64,000 bases of DNA, taken from Blastococcus sp. TF02A-30 (GTDB lineage Bacteria > Actinomycetota > Actinomycetes > Mycobacteriales > Geodermatophilaceae). The stretch is from positions 186,001-250,000 of the forward strand of contig NZ_QOHJ01000002.1 in assembly GCF_003319185.1 (NCBI RefSeq), given 5' to 3'. Under the pieces are notes generated by a model. That model made no database searches. It saw only the letters and a list, made by a program, of their open reading frames with translations, and was not told the origin of the DNA. The position numbers and the translations under genes were made by a program. The first letter of the stretch is position 1; each line of letters starts with the position of its first letter. This document shows positions 22,801 through 30,756 of this stretch, piece after piece.

Positions 22801-25782
22801 GTCGCGCACCGCGATCAGCCGGCGCCGGCGACCCCACCACGACGAGGCGGCGGCGGTCTGCGCGGCCACGTAGATGTCGGCCAGCGGGAGGCTCAGCACC
22901 TCGGGCGCGACCAGGTCCATGCCGGGGTGGCGGAAGGCGAGGAAGGCGGCGACCTCGCCGATCAGCGCGCCGGTGGTCGCCGTCCAGCGGTGCCCGAAGG
23001 TGTCGTCGAGGACGTCGAGGCCCACCGGCGGCCCGCTGAGCAGGTGCACCAGCGCGTCGAGGTCGCCCGGCGTGCGGGCGTGCCGCAGCACCCCGGCCAG
23101 CTCGGCGAGCCCACCCACCCCGCGCACCGCGGCGTCGAGCTCGGCGGCGGCCAGCTGGGTGGCGGGCAGGTCGATGGTGGGCGAGTCGACGAACGCCCAC
23201 GGGTGGCGCAGCGACGGTCGGGTGAGGTCGGCGATGTCGGGCAGCAGCGCCAGCGCGCGGCGCACCTGCAGCAGCACCTCGGCCGGGGCGTTGGCCACGA
23301 ACGGCAGCGGGATCGGCAGCGCCGCGACCTCGGTGCCGGCGGTCAGCTCCGCCGTCCGCGCGGTGTACAGCGACAGGCCGGCCGAGTTCTCCTGGTGCAG
23401 CCGGTCGGCGTAGCGGGCCAGCATCCGGCGGGCCGAGCGCAGCGTCTCGTCGTCGGCGGCCAGGCCCTGCTCGTCGACGGCCACCGCGTGCTCCAGCGCC
23501 AGCCGGATCTGCGCGCGCACCGTCGAGGCGCGGGAGCCCTTGTCGTGCAGGTCGAGGGCGAACATGCCCATGCCGACCGCGTCCAGCCGCCGGGCGACGA
23601 CGTCGAGCGCGGCGCGCTTCTCGGCGACGAACAGCACCCGCTTGCCGTCGGCGATCGCGCGGGTGAGCAGGTTGGTGATGGTCTGCGACTTGCCGGTGCC
23701 GGGCGGGCCCTCGAGCACGAACGTCCGGCCGGCGCCGGCCTCGGCGATGGCGCGCAGCTGCGACGCGTCGGCCGGCACGGGGACCTGCGCGGCCAGCTCG
23801 TCCAGGTCGACGAACGCGCCGGACCCGATCGCGGGGTCGCGGAACGGCTCGTTCGGCTCCTCGATCAGGTGCGCGACCAGCGGGTTCTGGGCGAAGTCGG
23901 CCCAGTTCTCGTCCAGGTCCTTCCACAGCCGGAACTTGGCGAACTGCAGGATCGCCAGGTCCGCCGTCGCCTCGACCCGGTAGGGCAGCCCGTGCCCGAC
24001 GAGCGCGACCCGCACAGCCTCCAGCGACGCCTCGAGGTCGAGGGCCTCGGCGCCGTCGGCCAGCGTCGGGACGGTCAGCCCGTGCACCTGCCGCAGCTTC
24101 TCCAGCAGGCAGTAGTTCGGCGTGCTGGCGCCCGACTCGTCCAGGGTCAGCCGGTAGGTGCCGGTGCGGCCGACCGGGGTGAGCACCACGGGGACGAGCA
24201 CCAGCGGCGAGCGCAGCGGGCGGCCGTCGAGCTCCCACACCAGCGAGCCCAGCGCGAGGTAGAGGTTGTTGGCGCCGGTCTCCTCCTGCACCGTCTTCGC
24301 CCGGTAGGCGAGGTTGCGCAGGCGGGGCAGGTAGCCGCCGGAGGTGACGTCGGCGTGCACCTCGCGGCGCTCGACGAGCAGCTCGGCCAGCTGGTCGGCG
24401 GGCAGCTCGCCGGCGCTGGTCAGCCCGCGCTCGGTCTGCACGGCGGCGAGCTTGTCGCCGGGCAGCAGGGTGATCGGGGTGCCGTCCTGCACGAACCGCT
24501 CGAGCACCGGCAGCGAGGTGCCGGGCACGGTGAGCGCGAGGCCGGAGCGCTCGGTGTAGTTGATCAGCCGGTTGCGCAGGCTGAGGTCGAGCAGCGCGTT
24601 CTTCCACTGCTGCACGCGTGCCGGCGCCTCGGGGCGGTTCGACGCCGTCGTCGTCGCCTCGGGGAGGACGGGCGCGCTGTGCTCGGCCGGCCGGTACTCG
24701 ACGACGTGCAGCACCCCGGCCTCGTCGCGGGCGCGGGCCGGCAGCGGCACGATCCCGTCGCGGCGGGCGCGGTGCACGTCGGTGACGCCGAGGACCTTCT
24801 CCAGGTCGCCGGTCAGCCAGCCGTCGTAGGCCGGGCGGTGCAGGTCGGCGCCGGCCTCACCCGCGCTCGTGAGCAGCGTCGTCTCGACCAGGCCGATCAG
24901 CCCGAGGTCGACCAGGTTGACCAGCGCGGCGGCGTCGGTGGTCGCGGCGGACTCGGCGCTGCGCTCCTCCCGCCAGTAGCCCAGGAACGCGTGGCCTTCC
25001 GCCAGCCAGAGCAGCGGCCGGATCCCGGCCTGCTCCACGGCGGCGGCGAGGACGACGACCAGGTCCAGCGGGGTGCCGACCCGCCAGGTGAGGACGTCGC
25101 CCGGCGAACGGACCTGCTGGCCCAGGTCGGACCAGCTGACCGGCGGCTCGCTGTAGCGGATGCCGCGGCCGCGCAGCGTCTCGGCGAGCGCGGCCACCAC
25201 CTCGTCCACCCGCTCGGCGGTGGCCGAGTAGCCGACCAGCGCGCCGCTGCCGGTGCGCTCCTCGAGCAGCGTCGCGGCGTCGGACACCAGCGCGGTGACG
25301 GCCGGATGGTTGGGCTGCACGTGCGCGGCGAGCATCTCCAGCGCCAGCGGCAGGGGAGTGGCCAGCCACTGGTTGGCCGCCAGCACCTGCACGCTGCTGC
25401 TCGCCTCGCCGACGACCTGCTTGCCGTCGGGGCCGTCGGCGATCACCTCGACGTCGATGACGCCGGGGCGCTGCTCTTCGACGTGCAGCATCGCCGCCGG
25501 GTCCATGACCAGGCCGACGTCGGTGAGCACGGTGGTACGGCCGGCGTCGACGTCGGCGAGCAGCTCGACGGCCTGCGCGATCGGCCCCTCGGCGTCGCGG
25601 ACCGACAGCCGCACGACGGCGCCGCGCAGCGTGGTGTCGCTGGTCAGCGCCAGGCGGGAGACGACCGGGAGGCGGTTGTGCGCGAGCGCGTAGCTCAGCA
25701 CCGGGGTCGACGTGAGGTCGATGGAGACCGCCGCCCGCGGCGCCACGGCGTCGCGGAGGTCCAGATCGGCAGTGCTCTCCAT
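19882..25782 (-). CDS. DUF4011/DUF3320 superfamily-1 helicase with restriction-endonuclease-like domain
   Basis: 1966 residues. In order: an N-terminal beta-rich region and a degenerate transglutaminase-like part (about 100-300), DUF4011 (about 385-440; WKNALLDLSLRNRLINY), an SF1 helicase core split by a long insertion (Walker A EGPPGTGKS near 692; Walker B VVFDEASQ near 1308; GDSKQLPPTSF; VQGDERDVVFFS; LNVAITRARR near 1564), an MTES_1575-type endonuclease-like domain (about 1630-1720), and DUF3320 plus winged-helix segments to the end. It probably unwinds nucleic acid with ATP. In the nuclease part the usual IECDG reads VLLDG, so cleavage is doubtful. Such proteins are seen as stand-alone genes and in defence neighbourhoods. 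Confidence 0.85.
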   Translation of the reverse strand: MESTADLDLRDAVAPRAAVSIDLTSTPVLSYALAHNRLPVVSRLALTSDTTLRGAVVRLSVRDAEGPIAQAVELLADVDAGRTTVLTDVGLVMDPAAMLHVEEQRPGVIDVEVIADGPDGKQVVGEASSSVQVLAANQWLATPLPLALEMLAAHVQPNHPAVTALVSDAATLLEERTGSGALVGYSATAERVDEVVAALAETLRGRGIRYSEPPVSWSDLGQQVRSPGDVLTWRVGTPLDLVVVLAAAVEQAGIRPLLWLAEGHAFLGYWREERSAESAATTDAAALVNLVDLGLIGLVETTLLTSAGEAGADLHRPAYDGWLTGDLEKVLGVTDVHRARRDGIVPLPARARDEAGVLHVVEYRPAEHSAPVLPEATTTASNRPEAPARVQQWKNALLDLSLRNRLINYTERSGLALTVPGTSLPVLERFVQDGTPITLLPGDKLAAVQTERGLTSAGELPADQLAELLVERREVHADVTSGGYLPRLRNLAYRAKTVQEETGANNLYLALGSLVWELDGRPLRSPLVLVPVVLTPVGRTGTYRLTLDESGASTPNYCLLEKLRQVHGLTVPTLADGAEALDLEASLEAVRVALVGHGLPYRVEATADLAILQFAKFRLWKDLDENWADFAQNPLVAHLIEEPNEPFRDPAIGSGAFVDLDELAAQVPVPADASQLRAIAEAGAGRTFVLEGPPGTGKSQTITNLLTRAIADGKRVLFVAEKRAALDVVARRLDAVGMGMFALDLHDKGSRASTVRAQIRLALEHAVAVDEQGLAADDETLRSARRMLARYADRLHQENSAGLSLYTARTAELTAGTEVAALPIPLPFVANAPAEVLLQVRRALALLPDIADLTRPSLRHPWAFVDSPTIDLPATQLAAAELDAAVRGVGGLAELAGVLRHARTPGDLDALVHLLSGPPVGLDVLDDTFGHRWTATTGALIGEVAAFLAFRHPGMDLVAPEVLSLPLADIYVAAQTAAASSWWGRRRRLIAVRDQLAPYLRPDAKVKPKDVPALVESLWRVQTAVQQMAARIDAVPGLTVPEGWNPFTDPRLPERQVEWLRLAGIAVDGSTSFHVALRKLIVAGMPAGPEAAAAVARLRDGLRGLIEVCRSSDDQVAAWAGDDGFVLRWSMTRPERGMDSVLVSLRRWVSFLDTLEPLRFAGLFDARRLLVTGAIAADDAVRALDRGLAEASVAERLDATGLDLFDEGAHEKAIARFTAASKAVREHLTAALPASVLAARPFDAASGAGQVGALQRELAKQRRGLGVRQLLAQYGELITAVMPCVLVSPDSVARFFPAAADQFDLVVFDEASQIRVADAVGALGRAKAAVVVGDSKQLPPTSFLEPTTSTDESVEVDTAVEDEESILSECVQARVPRQWLSWHYRSQDESLIAFSNAQYYENRLSSFPAPTHGRASSEPDGRGVSLMRVPGTFHRSGAGRLLRTNPIEARAIVAEIRRRFDAIPKWEGADAVPSIGVVTFNAQQRAYIEALLRDADDDRLAAALDRTDGEGLFVKNLENVQGDERDVVFFSTGFSPREDGTLPLNFGPLNRVGGERRLNVAITRARRQVVVFSSFDPDQLRAEETSSVGIKHLRAYLDMAEQGTDVLPRSPRSAAVVDRHREQIAASLRERGLVVRTDVGLSEFRVDISVSRPADPETPVMAVLLDGPSWARRGTVGDRDGLPVEVLGEMLRWPVVERVWLPSWLLDPAPVVDRLVAAVEAAPVVAAAPVAEPIQLPTAAQESFKGVAALRSSVTAAVSAPAPAPAAKPKPARPVVRKPAGPAPMDGEQPFVPWIPKTAGEKSVLDELPASKAARVVRRVLAAGVKAEGPIHVDRLAKLTVGAFGLNRSTEARKQMLLSLLPPSAVDGDYLWPEGVTSETYAGFRRQVSATDRPIDHVAPEEIANAMVALCRASAGMAREELLTQAAAVFGVKRRTAAATPVLEKALQLALDRGTLTEQPNGLLTV

Positions 25783-25979
25783 GTCACCTGTCTACCGGTT
25801 GGTACGGATCGGTCCCCTCATGCTCCCCGACGGGTGGGGCGGGTGTGACACCTGCGTCCGTTCGTTGCCGCGGATCACACGAGGGATGAGCCGCAACGGT
25901 GCCGTGCCGCGTGGTCGCTGCCGATTCCGCGGGTGCGCGGCCGACGATGAGGCCGTCGTTCCGTCGTGGGGAGAGGTTC

Positions 25980-27311
25980 ATGGTCGCGGTCCTGGTCGTC
26001 GTCTGCCTGGTGGTGGGGATCGGGATGCTCATCGCGCTCCTCCGGTCGATCCGCTCGACCAACCGGACGCCGGCCTCCCGCCCGGCGGTGCCGGCTCCGC
26101 GTCCGGCCGGCGGGGCCGTGTCGCGTCCCGTCGTCCCGCTGGACGACGACGCCACCGCCCGCTTCGACGTCACCCCGGTGGACCTGCCGCGGCAGCCGCT
26201 GGAGTTCGCCGCACCCGGTCAGGCCGGCCGGCTGTTCAGCTACGGCGGCGACGTCGCCGGGCACGTGCTGCCCGGGCCGTACGCGATCGTCGACGTCGAG
26301 ACCACCGGCTTCTCGCCTGCTGGCGGCGACCGCGTCGTCGAGGTGGCGATCGCCCGGGTCGACGCCTCCGGCCGCATCGAGGACGAGTACGCCACGCTGG
26401 TGCACCCGGGCCGCGACGTCGGCCCGGTGTTCGTGCACGGCATCTCCAACACCGACATCCGCGACGCGCCGCGGTTCGAGGAGATCGCCGGCGAGCTGCT
26501 CGCCCGCATGGAGGGCGCCGTCGTCGTCGCGCACAACGCCGCGTTCGAGGACCGCTTTCTCGCAGCGGAGTTCGCCCGCGCCGGCGTGCTGCCGCCGATG
26601 AGCCCGGCGCTGTGCACGCTCTGGCTGGCCCGCCGCACGCTGCGCGCGCCCAACCACAAGCTGACGACGCTGGCCCGCTACGCCGGGATCCCGACCGTCG
26701 ACGCGCACGCGGCCCTCGGCGACGTCCGGACCGTGGCGGCGCTGCTGCCGCACATGCTGCGCGCCGTCGGCCGGCCGCTGCAGTACCCGGTCGGCTTCCG
26801 CCGGATGCCGCAGCTGCCGCGGGAGGTCCGGCCGCTGACCCGCGCCGTCGAGCTGCGGCGGGGGAGCGAGGGGTGGATGGCGTCGCTGATGGCGCGGCTG
26901 CCGCTCTCGGCCGCCGACCCCCGCGACGGCGACGCGCAGCGCTACCTCGAGTCGCTGGCGATCGCGCTCGAGGACGGGCGGATCGTGGGCACCGAGGCGC
27001 GCGAGCTGGCCCGCCTGGCGGGGTCGGCCGGGCTGGGCGCCGCCCAGGTGGCCGAGCTGCACCGGCAGTTCCTCGAGTCGCTGCGCGAGCTGGCGCTGGA
27101 GGACGACATCCTCACCGCGGCCGAGATCCGCAAGCTGCGGACCGCCGCGCAGGCCGTGGGGCTGCCCGACCACTTCGCCGACCTCAAGCCCACCTCGCCG
27201 CAGGACCTGCTGGCCGCCGGGCGCATCCCGGGCGCACGGCCGGCGATCTGCGAGCACTGCTTCGGGACCGGCCACTTCCGCGCCACCTGCCCCGAGCTGT
27301 CCACCGTCTGA
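25980..27311 (+). CDS. Membrane-anchored DEDDh exonuclease with TerB-like domain and CCHC zinc knuckle
   Basis: 443 residues. An N-terminal membrane helix (about 2-22) and Pro-rich linker lead into a DnaQ-like 3'-5' exonuclease (about 98-255). All five catalytic residues are assignable: Asp105 and Glu107 (IVDVETTGF), Asp191 (HNAAFEDRF), His243 and Asp248 (DAHAALGDVRT). A helical region about 305-400 resembles TerB-type domains. The C terminus is an exact CX2CX4HX4C zinc knuckle (Cys424, Cys427, His432, Cys437). It would degrade DNA or RNA at the inner face of the membrane. The ATG follows GGGGAGAGG and is divergent from the giant helicase gene by 197 bases. Confidence 0.8.
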   Translation: MVAVLVVVCLVVGIGMLIALLRSIRSTNRTPASRPAVPAPRPAGGAVSRPVVPLDDDATARFDVTPVDLPRQPLEFAAPGQAGRLFSYGGDVAGHVLPGPYAIVDVETTGFSPAGGDRVVEVAIARVDASGRIEDEYATLVHPGRDVGPVFVHGISNTDIRDAPRFEEIAGELLARMEGAVVVAHNAAFEDRFLAAEFARAGVLPPMSPALCTLWLARRTLRAPNHKLTTLARYAGIPTVDAHAALGDVRTVAALLPHMLRAVGRPLQYPVGFRRMPQLPREVRPLTRAVELRRGSEGWMASLMARLPLSAADPRDGDAQRYLESLAIALEDGRIVGTEARELARLAGSAGLGAAQVAELHRQFLESLRELALEDDILTAAEIRKLRTAAQAVGLPDHFADLKPTSPQDLLAAGRIPGARPAICEHCFGTGHFRATCPELSTV

Positions 27312-27372
27312 TCCGGTTCCGCGTCCGGCGGCCCGGTGCGACGATGTGCTTCCCCGATCCCCGGGAGGTGGG

Positions 27373-27825
27373 ATGACGCACGCGCCCGACCTGCGGGCGG
27401 CCGACGCCGACCGGCAGACCGCTGCCGACCGGCTGCGCGCCGCGCACGACGAGGGCCGGCTGGACCTGGCCGAGTACGACCGGCGGCTGGCCGAGGCCTA
27501 CTCGGCGGTGACCTACGGGGACCTCGACCGGCTGTTCGTGGACCTGCCGGCGACGCGACCGGCTGCTGCGCCCGTGGCTGGGGTGCCCACGCAGTGGGTG
27601 CCGTCGGTGGACGAGGTCGTGCGCTCGACAGCGGGGGTGCCGCTGGCGCTGAAGATCCTCTGGACGATCTGGGCCAGCGTGGTGGCCGTCAACGTCACCG
27701 TCTGGCTGCTCGTGAGCCTCGGCAATGGCGAGGCGACCTACTTCTGGCCGATGTGGCTGGCCGTCCCGGGGACCGTCCTGGCCATCGGCACCGGCATCAC
27801 GATGGTGGTTCGCAACCGCGACTGA
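27373..27825 (+). CDS. DUF1707 membrane protein
   Basis: 150 residues. The N-terminal DUF1707 (SHOCT-like) segment reads RAADADRQTAADRLRAAHDE and LDLAEYDRRLAEAYSAVTYG, a motif common at the start of actinobacterial membrane proteins of unknown role. A Pro-rich hinge and two membrane helices (about 94-115 and 122-145) follow. The start at 27373 is fixed by GGGAGGTGG just upstream. It is 61 bases after the exonuclease stop and could be co-transcribed, but no functional link is evident. Confidence 0.85.
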   Translation: MTHAPDLRAADADRQTAADRLRAAHDEGRLDLAEYDRRLAEAYSAVTYGDLDRLFVDLPATRPAAAPVAGVPTQWVPSVDEVVRSTAGVPLALKILWTIWASVVAVNVTVWLLVSLGNGEATYFWPMWLAVPGTVLAIGTGITMVVRNRD

Positions 27826-27908
27826 GGTGGCCCTGTCAAGGGGTCTGCGCGATCCGTGGACAGGCTGCTGACCTGGGGAAACGTCGGGCGTCATGTCGCA
27901 TCTGCGGG

Positions 27909-27914
27909 TAGACT
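27909..27914 (+). promoter_or_regulatory. -10 element for a leaderless transcript of the DUF222-HNH gene
   Basis: TAGACT fits the actinobacterial TANNNT -10 hexamer and lies exactly 6 bases before the ATG at 27921, so transcription should begin at or next to the A of the start codon. No ribosome site is present, consistent with leaderless translation. The -35 region is not recognisable. Confidence 0.6.
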
Positions 27915-27930
27915 TCGCACATGTGTTCGA
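27915..27930 (+). promoter_or_regulatory. LexA (SOS) box overlapping the start codon
   Basis: TCGCACATGTGTTCGA matches the actinobacterial SOS box TCGAAC-N4-GTTCGA with one mismatch (C for A at 27918). It covers the predicted transcription start and the ATG, so bound LexA would block initiation; DNA damage should induce the gene. LexA boxes in front of 13E12/DUF222 genes are known in mycobacteria. Confidence 0.75.
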
Positions 27931-29159
27931 CCGTCTGTGCGACTCCCGTGGAGTGCCTGACCGGCGCTCTGGATGCGCTGGCCGCTGAGGGTTCGGGCGA
28001 GCTGCCCGGCCCGGTGTTGCTGGACCGGGAGTCGTTGCTGCTGCGGTCGGTCAACCGGCTGAACACGGAGCTGGCGCGCACCACCCGCCGCTGCGAGGTC
28101 GCCGGGGCCGGCGAGCACGACGGCAAGGCGACGATGGCGTCCTGGCTGCGCGGGCACGCGCGGCTGCCGGCCGGTGCGGCGAACCAGCTGGTGAAGGCGG
28201 GCCGGGCGCTGGAACAGCTCCCGGCGGTTGCTGGGGCAGCGTCGGCGGGTGCGCTGCCGGTGGAGGCGCTGGCGGCGGTGGCGCCGGTGGTGGAACCGGG
28301 CAATCTCGCCGCCGCGGCCGAGCAGGGCGTGGACGTCGGTGAGGTGGACCGGTTGCTCGCGGGGGTGGCGGCCACCCGGCCGCACGCCGAGGTGCGGCAG
28401 GTGGTCGCGCACTACCTGGCCAGGCTGGACCCCGACGGGCCGGAGCCCGACCCGACCGAGTCCCGGCGGCTGGCCTGGTCGCGGCACGACGACGGCAGCA
28501 TCGCCGGCCGGTTCGAGCTGGACGCGGTCGGCGGGGAGAAGCTGATCGCCGCGGTCGAGGCGATCCTGCAGGCCTCCCGCCCGGCCGGGGACACCCGCAG
28601 CCGGTCCCAGCGGCAGGCCGACGCGCTGGTGCAGCTGTGCGACAACGCGCTGGCCTCGGCCACGCTGCCGGTGCTGCGCACCCGCAAACCCCAGGTCGCG
28701 GTCACCGTGCCGCTCGCGGACCTGGTCGACCCCGCCGTCGGGCAGGGCGCGGGGCGCACCGGGTTCGGGGCGGTGATCTCCGCGGCCAAGGCCCGCTGGC
28801 TGGCCTGCGACGGGCAGGTCACCCGGATCGTGCTCGGCCCGGACTCCCAACCCCTGGACCTGGGTCGGGAGCAGCGGGTCGCCCCGCCCGGGCTGCGCCG
28901 GGCGGTGGAGCAGCGCGACGGGCACTGCGTGTTCGCCGGCTGCGACGCCCCGTCGTGGTGGTGCGACGTGCACCACCTCTTCGAATGGCTCTTCGGCGGC
29001 GAGACCACCCTGGAGAACTCCGGGCTGCTGTGCGAACGGCACCACACCAAGGTCCACCACGGGTTCCGGATCGAACGAGATCCCGCCGGCCGATGGCACA
29101 CCTACCGCCCCGACGGCACCGAGATCCTCATCGGCGAACCCTTCCTCGTCCTGGCCTGA
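27921..29159 (+). CDS. DUF222 (13E12-repeat) HNH endonuclease
   Basis: 412 residues. DUF222 occupies about 30-300 (LLRSVNRLNTELARTTRRCE; SWLRGHARLPAGAANQLV), and a C-terminal HNH nuclease domain about 320-395 carries GHCVFAGCDAP, CDVHHLFEW, NSGLLCERHHTKVHH. Cys and His residues for zinc and the catalytic His are intact. The family is multi-copy in high-GC actinobacteria; proposed roles are mobile-element-like DNA cleavage or repair, none proven. The SOS box and leaderless promoter make it damage-inducible. The 3' end is complete and is followed by a strong terminator. Confidence 0.9.
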   Translation: MCSTVCATPVECLTGALDALAAEGSGELPGPVLLDRESLLLRSVNRLNTELARTTRRCEVAGAGEHDGKATMASWLRGHARLPAGAANQLVKAGRALEQLPAVAGAASAGALPVEALAAVAPVVEPGNLAAAAEQGVDVGEVDRLLAGVAATRPHAEVRQVVAHYLARLDPDGPEPDPTESRRLAWSRHDDGSIAGRFELDAVGGEKLIAAVEAILQASRPAGDTRSRSQRQADALVQLCDNALASATLPVLRTRKPQVAVTVPLADLVDPAVGQGAGRTGFGAVISAAKARWLACDGQVTRIVLGPDSQPLDLGREQRVAPPGLRRAVEQRDGHCVFAGCDAPSWWCDVHHLFEWLFGGETTLENSGLLCERHHTKVHHGFRIERDPAGRWHTYRPDGTEILIGEPFLVLA

Positions 29160-29187
29160 CGGCGGCTGGACCGTCGTCGCACGCCCC

Positions 29188-29228
29188 GCGCCGGGGCAGG
29201 CGTCCTGGACGGACGCCCGCCCCGGCGC
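29188..29228 (+). terminator. Hairpin terminator after the DUF222-HNH gene
   Basis: 18-base arms (29188-29205 and 29211-29228, beginning GCGCCGGGGC) with one mismatch and a 5-base loop, 28 bases after the stop codon. Confidence 0.65.
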
Positions 29229-29262
29229 GCCCGCGTGCGGGTCGCCGCGGTAGAAGTGCTGC

Positions 29263-30057
29263 ATGGGTGAACCGGTGCGGCACGAGTCGGGTCTGGTCGT
29301 CGAGGACCGCGGGCACCTGCGCCTGCTCACCCTCGACCGCCCCGAGCGGCGCAACGCGCTCTCCTCCGAGCTGCAGGCCGACCTGGTCGAGGCCCTGCTG
29401 GACGCCGCGGAGGGCGGGCAGGTGCGCGCCATCGTGCTCACCGGCAACGGCCCCGCGTTCTGCGCCGGCTTCGACCTCAAGGAGATCCGCGAGCAGGACC
29501 AGCGGGGCGAGCGCTTCCGGCCGCCGATGAACCGGCCCACCCGCTCGCTGTTCGAGGTGGTCACCGAGACGCCGGTGCCGATCGTCGCGGCGCTCAACGG
29601 TCCCGCCGTCGCCGGCGGGTTCGAGCTGGCGCTGGCCTGCGACCTGCGGGTGGCCTCGCCGGACGTCCAGCTGGGCCTGCCCGAGGCGAAGATCGGCATG
29701 GGCGCCAACTTCGGCTCCGTCGTCCTGCCCAAGCGCATCCCCATGGGCATCGCCATGGAGCTGCTCCTCACCGGCGAGTACGTCACCGCCGAGGACGCCG
29801 CCCGCTGGGGGCTGGTCAATCGCCTCGTGGCCCGCGACGAGGTGGTGCCCACGGCGGTCGCGCTCGCCGAGCAGATCGCCGCCAACGCCCCGATCAGCGT
29901 CCGGCGGATGAAGGAGACCGCGGTCAAGGGTCTCGAGCTCCCGCTCTGGCAGGCGCTCCGGCTCGACGTCGGCCCCAACCCCTACCTCAGCGAGGACCGC
30001 AAGGAGGGCATCGCCGCCCGGCTGGAGAAGCGCGCGCCGGTGTGGCGCGGCCGCTGA
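29263..30057 (+). CDS. Enoyl-CoA hydratase/isomerase family protein
   Basis: 264 residues, standard crotonase length. Oxyanion-hole regions NGPAFCAGFDLKEI and NGPAVAGGFELALACD are present, as are the two Glu residues expected for hydratases (GGFELA; LGLPEAKIGMG). It probably hydrates trans-2-enoyl-CoA in fatty-acid or side-chain degradation in the cytoplasm; crotonases vary, so isomerase or hydrolase activity is possible. No beta-oxidation genes adjoin it. The ATG at 29263 opens after a terminator, so it has its own promoter. Confidence 0.88.
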   Translation: MGEPVRHESGLVVEDRGHLRLLTLDRPERRNALSSELQADLVEALLDAAEGGQVRAIVLTGNGPAFCAGFDLKEIREQDQRGERFRPPMNRPTRSLFEVVTETPVPIVAALNGPAVAGGFELALACDLRVASPDVQLGLPEAKIGMGANFGSVVLPKRIPMGIAMELLLTGEYVTAEDAARWGLVNRLVARDEVVPTAVALAEQIAANAPISVRRMKETAVKGLELPLWQALRLDVGPNPYLSEDRKEGIAARLEKRAPVWRGR

Positions 30058-30132
30058 TCAGGGCAGCTGGGCACTCCCGCACGGCGGCGTCCGGTGCCAC
30101 GATCGGGACCAGGACCCCTGGGAGGAGCAGCC

Positions 30133-30747
30133 ATGAGCACGCCCGAGCCCCCGTTCCCCGCACCGCCGCCACCGCCGCGCGACGACGCGACCGCGCAGCA
30201 GCCGACCTCCCCGCCGCCCCCGCCGCCGGCCTACGGGCAGCACCAGCAGCAGTACGGCCAGGGCCAGCAGTACGGGCAGCCCGGCCAACCGCCGGGGTAC
30301 GGGTCGCCGTCGGGCTACGCCGGCCAGCCGATGCCGGGCGTCCCGGCGTGGGCGCAGCAGGCGCAGCCCACCCGCCAGCCGGGGCGCATGCGCCCCACGG
30401 GCATGACGATCCTGCTGGTCATCGTCACCCTCGGGATCTGGGCGTTCGTGTACTACTACCAGACCCACGAGGAGCTGAAGCGGCACAGCGGCGAGGGCCT
30501 GGGCGGCGTCCTCGCCCTCGTCATCGCGATCATCTTCGGCGTCGTCTCGCCGTTCCTGCTGAGCAACGAGGTCGGCCAGCTCTACGCCCGCCGCGGTCAG
30601 CAGCCGCCGGTCAGCGCCCTCACCGGGTTGTGGTTCTTCCCCGGTGTCTTCATCCTCGTCGGACCGTTCATCTGGTTCGTGAAGACCAACAACGCGCTCA
30701 ACGAGTACTGGCGCAGCGTCGGCGTCACCGAGACCACGCTCGTCTGA
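30133..30747 (+). CDS. DUF4234 membrane protein with Pro/Gln-rich N terminus
   Basis: 204 residues. The first 85 or so are a low-complexity Pro/Gln/Gly/Tyr segment (PPPPPAYGQHQQQYGQGQQY) that is probably disordered. DUF4234 follows with three membrane helices (about 94-112, 125-147, 168-187) and conserved FVYYYQTHEELKRHSGEG between helices. The ATG has GGGAGGAG upstream. The function is unknown; such Pro/Gln tails occur in actinobacterial septal or envelope proteins. It converges with the next gene with 9 bases between stops. Confidence 0.8.
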   Translation: MSTPEPPFPAPPPPPRDDATAQQPTSPPPPPPAYGQHQQQYGQGQQYGQPGQPPGYGSPSGYAGQPMPGVPAWAQQAQPTRQPGRMRPTGMTILLVIVTLGIWAFVYYYQTHEELKRHSGEGLGGVLALVIAIIFGVVSPFLLSNEVGQLYARRGQQPPVSALTGLWFFPGVFILVGPFIWFVKTNNALNEYWRSVGVTETTLV

Positions 30748-30756
30748 CCGCGCGGC

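Noticed and set aside
22102-25848. Plus-strand open frame of 1248 codons
   Set aside because: It is antisense to the giant helicase, whose Walker, DEAD-like and DUF motifs are all on the minus strand.
19882-27311. Genomic island or prophage boundary around the helicase module
   Set aside because: No integrase, tRNA, attachment repeats or drop in GC content can be seen; the neighbours look chromosomal.
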